NCBI GenBank assembly: GCA_024229935.1
Contig: JAAERX010000051.1
Location: 124,001-188,000 of the forward strand
Source: Gammaproteobacteria bacterium
GTDB taxonomy: Bacteria > Pseudomonadota > Gammaproteobacteria > Steroidobacterales > GCA-2729495
Length of the DNA: 64,000 nt
Direction of reading: 5' to 3'
The notes under the pieces are model-generated. The model had not been told where the DNA came from, ran no database searches, and was given only the letters and a program-made list of their open reading frames with translations. The position numbers were made by a program, and so were the translations under genes. This document shows, piece by piece, positions 63,323 to 64,000 of the stretch (position 1 is its first letter; every line of letters begins with the position of its first letter).

Positions 63323-63567
63323 TGGGACGGGCTCTTTTGCTGTTTGTCACTGCTGTATTCTTAATTGGGTGCTCATCCTCTGGCGGATCGACAAAGTGCC
63401 ACAAAAAGCGTGAGTATCAGGAGGCCAGGCCGGGCCCCAGAGTTCGAGTGCCTGACAACCTGTTGCCACTGCCGCGTGAAGAACGTTTGGAGGTGCCTTA
63501 TGGGAAAACTCAGACAGAGCCTTTTCCCAAGAGTGAACCCTGTCTAGTAGACCCACCAGCCTATTAA
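63319..63567 (+). CDS. Short BamC-position lipoprotein (mini-BamC candidate)
   Basis: 82 residues with a signal peptide and lipobox FLIGC (Cys18). The mature part is short and proline-rich: YQEARPGPRVRVPDNLLPLP and EVPYGKT resemble the unstructured N-terminal segment of BamC, which in E. coli binds BamD. The two helix-grip domains of full BamC are absent and the gene ends with a normal stop. It overlaps dapA, exactly where bamC lies in E. coli. Two further cysteines (KCHKK, EPC) are present. BamC relation is inference. Confidence 0.65.
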   Translation: MMGRALLLFVTAVFLIGCSSSGGSTKCHKKREYQEARPGPRVRVPDNLLPLPREERLEVPYGKTQTEPFPKSEPCLVDPPAY

Positions 63568-63652
63568 TATCAATTACCTTCATTGAACCGAGGCGGCCCC
63601 TGCGTTAACCTTCGCTCCCCGCAGGTCATCAGGTGTATTTAATACAGATTAC

Positions 63653-63743
63653 GGAGAAGTGGCTGAGTGGCTGAAGGCGCACGCTTGGAAAGCGTGTATG
63701 CGTTAATAGCGTATCGAGGGTTCGAATCCCTCCTTCTCCGCCA
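63653..63743 (+). tRNA. tRNA-Ser (anticodon GGA)
   Basis: Class II tRNA: acceptor GGAGAAG/CTTCTCC, D-arm with GGCTGAGTGGCTGAAGGC, anticodon stem CACGC/GCGTG with loop TTGGAAA (anticodon GGA), long variable arm, T-arm AGGGTTCGAATCCCT, discriminator G and encoded CCA. Confidence 0.97.
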
Positions 63744-63787
63744 CCTAATAAAACGGGCCCCATAAAGGGGCCTTTTTATTAGGTGGT
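63741..63787. terminator. Long bidirectional terminator hairpin starting at the tRNA-Ser CCA
   Basis: GGCCCC/GGGGCC with an ATAAA loop is flanked by CCACCTAATAAAA on the left and TTTTTATTAGGTGG on the right, so the whole element can pair over nearly 20 bp. T-runs on both strands make it bidirectional. The first three bases are the CCA end of tRNA-Ser. Confidence 0.85.
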
Positions 63788-63815
63788 GGAGAAAGAGCCC
63801 TGAACAGAGGCTTAT

Positions 63816-63853
63816 ATTTATACCGGTAAACTTTCCGATTCCCCGGTATAAAT
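63816..63853. repeat. Perfect 11-bp inverted repeat after tRNA-Ser
   Basis: ATTTATACCGG and CCGGTATAAAT with a 16-base spacer. It has no T-run and lies between the tRNA-Ser terminator and the end of the minus-strand ORF. It may be an operator or the remnant of an integration or recombination site. Confidence 0.5.
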
Positions 63854-63894
63854 TCTGGGCGACCCTTACGGCGTAAGGCCTGAAGACTTGCTCA

Positions 63895-64000
63895 TCATTT
63901 AATAACCCCATCTTTGCGCAGTTGCTTGGCAATGACATTGCTCAGCACATCGATTACATCTGCTAAGCTTTCCTGCTTGGTGGCGCGTGAGACTATTGTG
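63895..64000 (-). CDS. C-terminal end of an unidentified protein (5' part outside window)
   Basis: On the minus strand a frame is open from the window edge to TGA at 63895-63897. The 34 residues (SRATKQESLADVIDVL, then NVIAKQLRKDGVIK) have the composition of a real helical C-terminus. I cannot assign a family. It points toward tRNA-Ser, converging on its terminator. Confidence 0.4.
   Translation of the reverse strand, partial: TIVSRATKQESLADVIDVLSNVIAKQLRKDGVIK

Noticed and set aside
63639-63938. 99-residue minus-strand ORF with RRRRDSNPRYAINAYTLSKRAPSATQ
   Set aside because: It is the antisense of tRNA-Ser; the DSNPR stretch is the usual artefact of reading across a tRNA T-arm.

Overview
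The window is a chromosomal segment of a gammaproteobacterium outside the enteric group. It is gene-dense and carries several classic gammaproteobacterial gene strings: tsaE-amiB-mutL-miaA-hfq-hflX-hflK-hflC-yjeT-like-purA, rpsF-rpsR-rplI-dnaB-alr, ffh / rpsP-rimM-trmD-rplS, and bepA-bcp-gcvR / dapA-bamC position. Non-enteric signs are an endonuclease-type MutL, a SUF system with SufU instead of SufA/SufE, a rhombosortase-like protein next to type IV pilin genes, and a very short lipoprotein where bamC normally lies. No rRNA operon, prophage, CRISPR array or complete insertion sequence was seen.

Layout. 1-2.8 kb: end of a type IV pilus locus (PilY1 C-terminus, PilE-like pilin), a rhombosortase-like membrane protein and a small acidic protein. 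2.8-8.7 kb: tRNA-Glu, pcnB, folK, deoxynucleoside kinase, panB, panC, and queG on the opposite strand. 8.8-20.5 kb: NAD(P)HX repair enzyme, tsaE, amiB, mutL, miaA, hfq, hflX, hflK, hflC, DUF2065, purA. 20.5-25.1 kb: lipoprotein, prfC and a convergent pckA. 25.2-28.6 kb: tRNA-Leu with a decayed tRNA-Leu copy in its leader, then rnr and rlmB. 28.8-33.7 kb: ribosomal and replication block (rpsF, rpsR, membrane protein, rplI, dnaB, alr). 33.7-37.8 kb, minus strand: a phospho-signalling trio (CHASE2-Ser/Thr kinase, PP2C phosphatase, double-FHA protein). 38-44.4 kb: radA, a CBS/CorC membrane protein, ffh and the rpsP-rimM-trmD-rplS operon. 44.4-51.2 kb: a TatT-type TRAP transporter operon, a PQQ sugar dehydrogenase-like protein and sppA. 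51.2-58.1 kb, minus strand: sixA-like, then the suf operon (sufR-sufB-sufC-sufD-sufS-sufU-sufT in transcription order). 58.3-64 kb: mlaC and mlaA convergent, bepA, bcp, gcvR, dapA, the short BamC-position lipoprotein, tRNA-Ser, and the end of an unidentified gene.

How the genes work together. Most are housekeeping genes for translation, tRNA and rRNA modification, membrane protein targeting, cofactor synthesis (folate, pantothenate, Fe-S clusters), envelope maintenance and repair. The accessory content of most interest is the TRAP transporter with a TatT lipoprotein, whose binding protein has lost the usual carboxylate-binding arginine; the kinase/phosphatase/FHA cassette without visible secretion genes; the rhombosortase-like protein lacking its catalytic histidine; the miniature BamC-like lipoprotein; and the Fe-S regulator operator in front of suf.

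All calls come from reading the sequence and the supplied ORF translations; no database search was run. Start codons were moved from the ORF track for rrtA-like, pcnB, miaA, hflK, rplS, dctP and dapA where conserved N-termini or ribosome binding sites argued for it.
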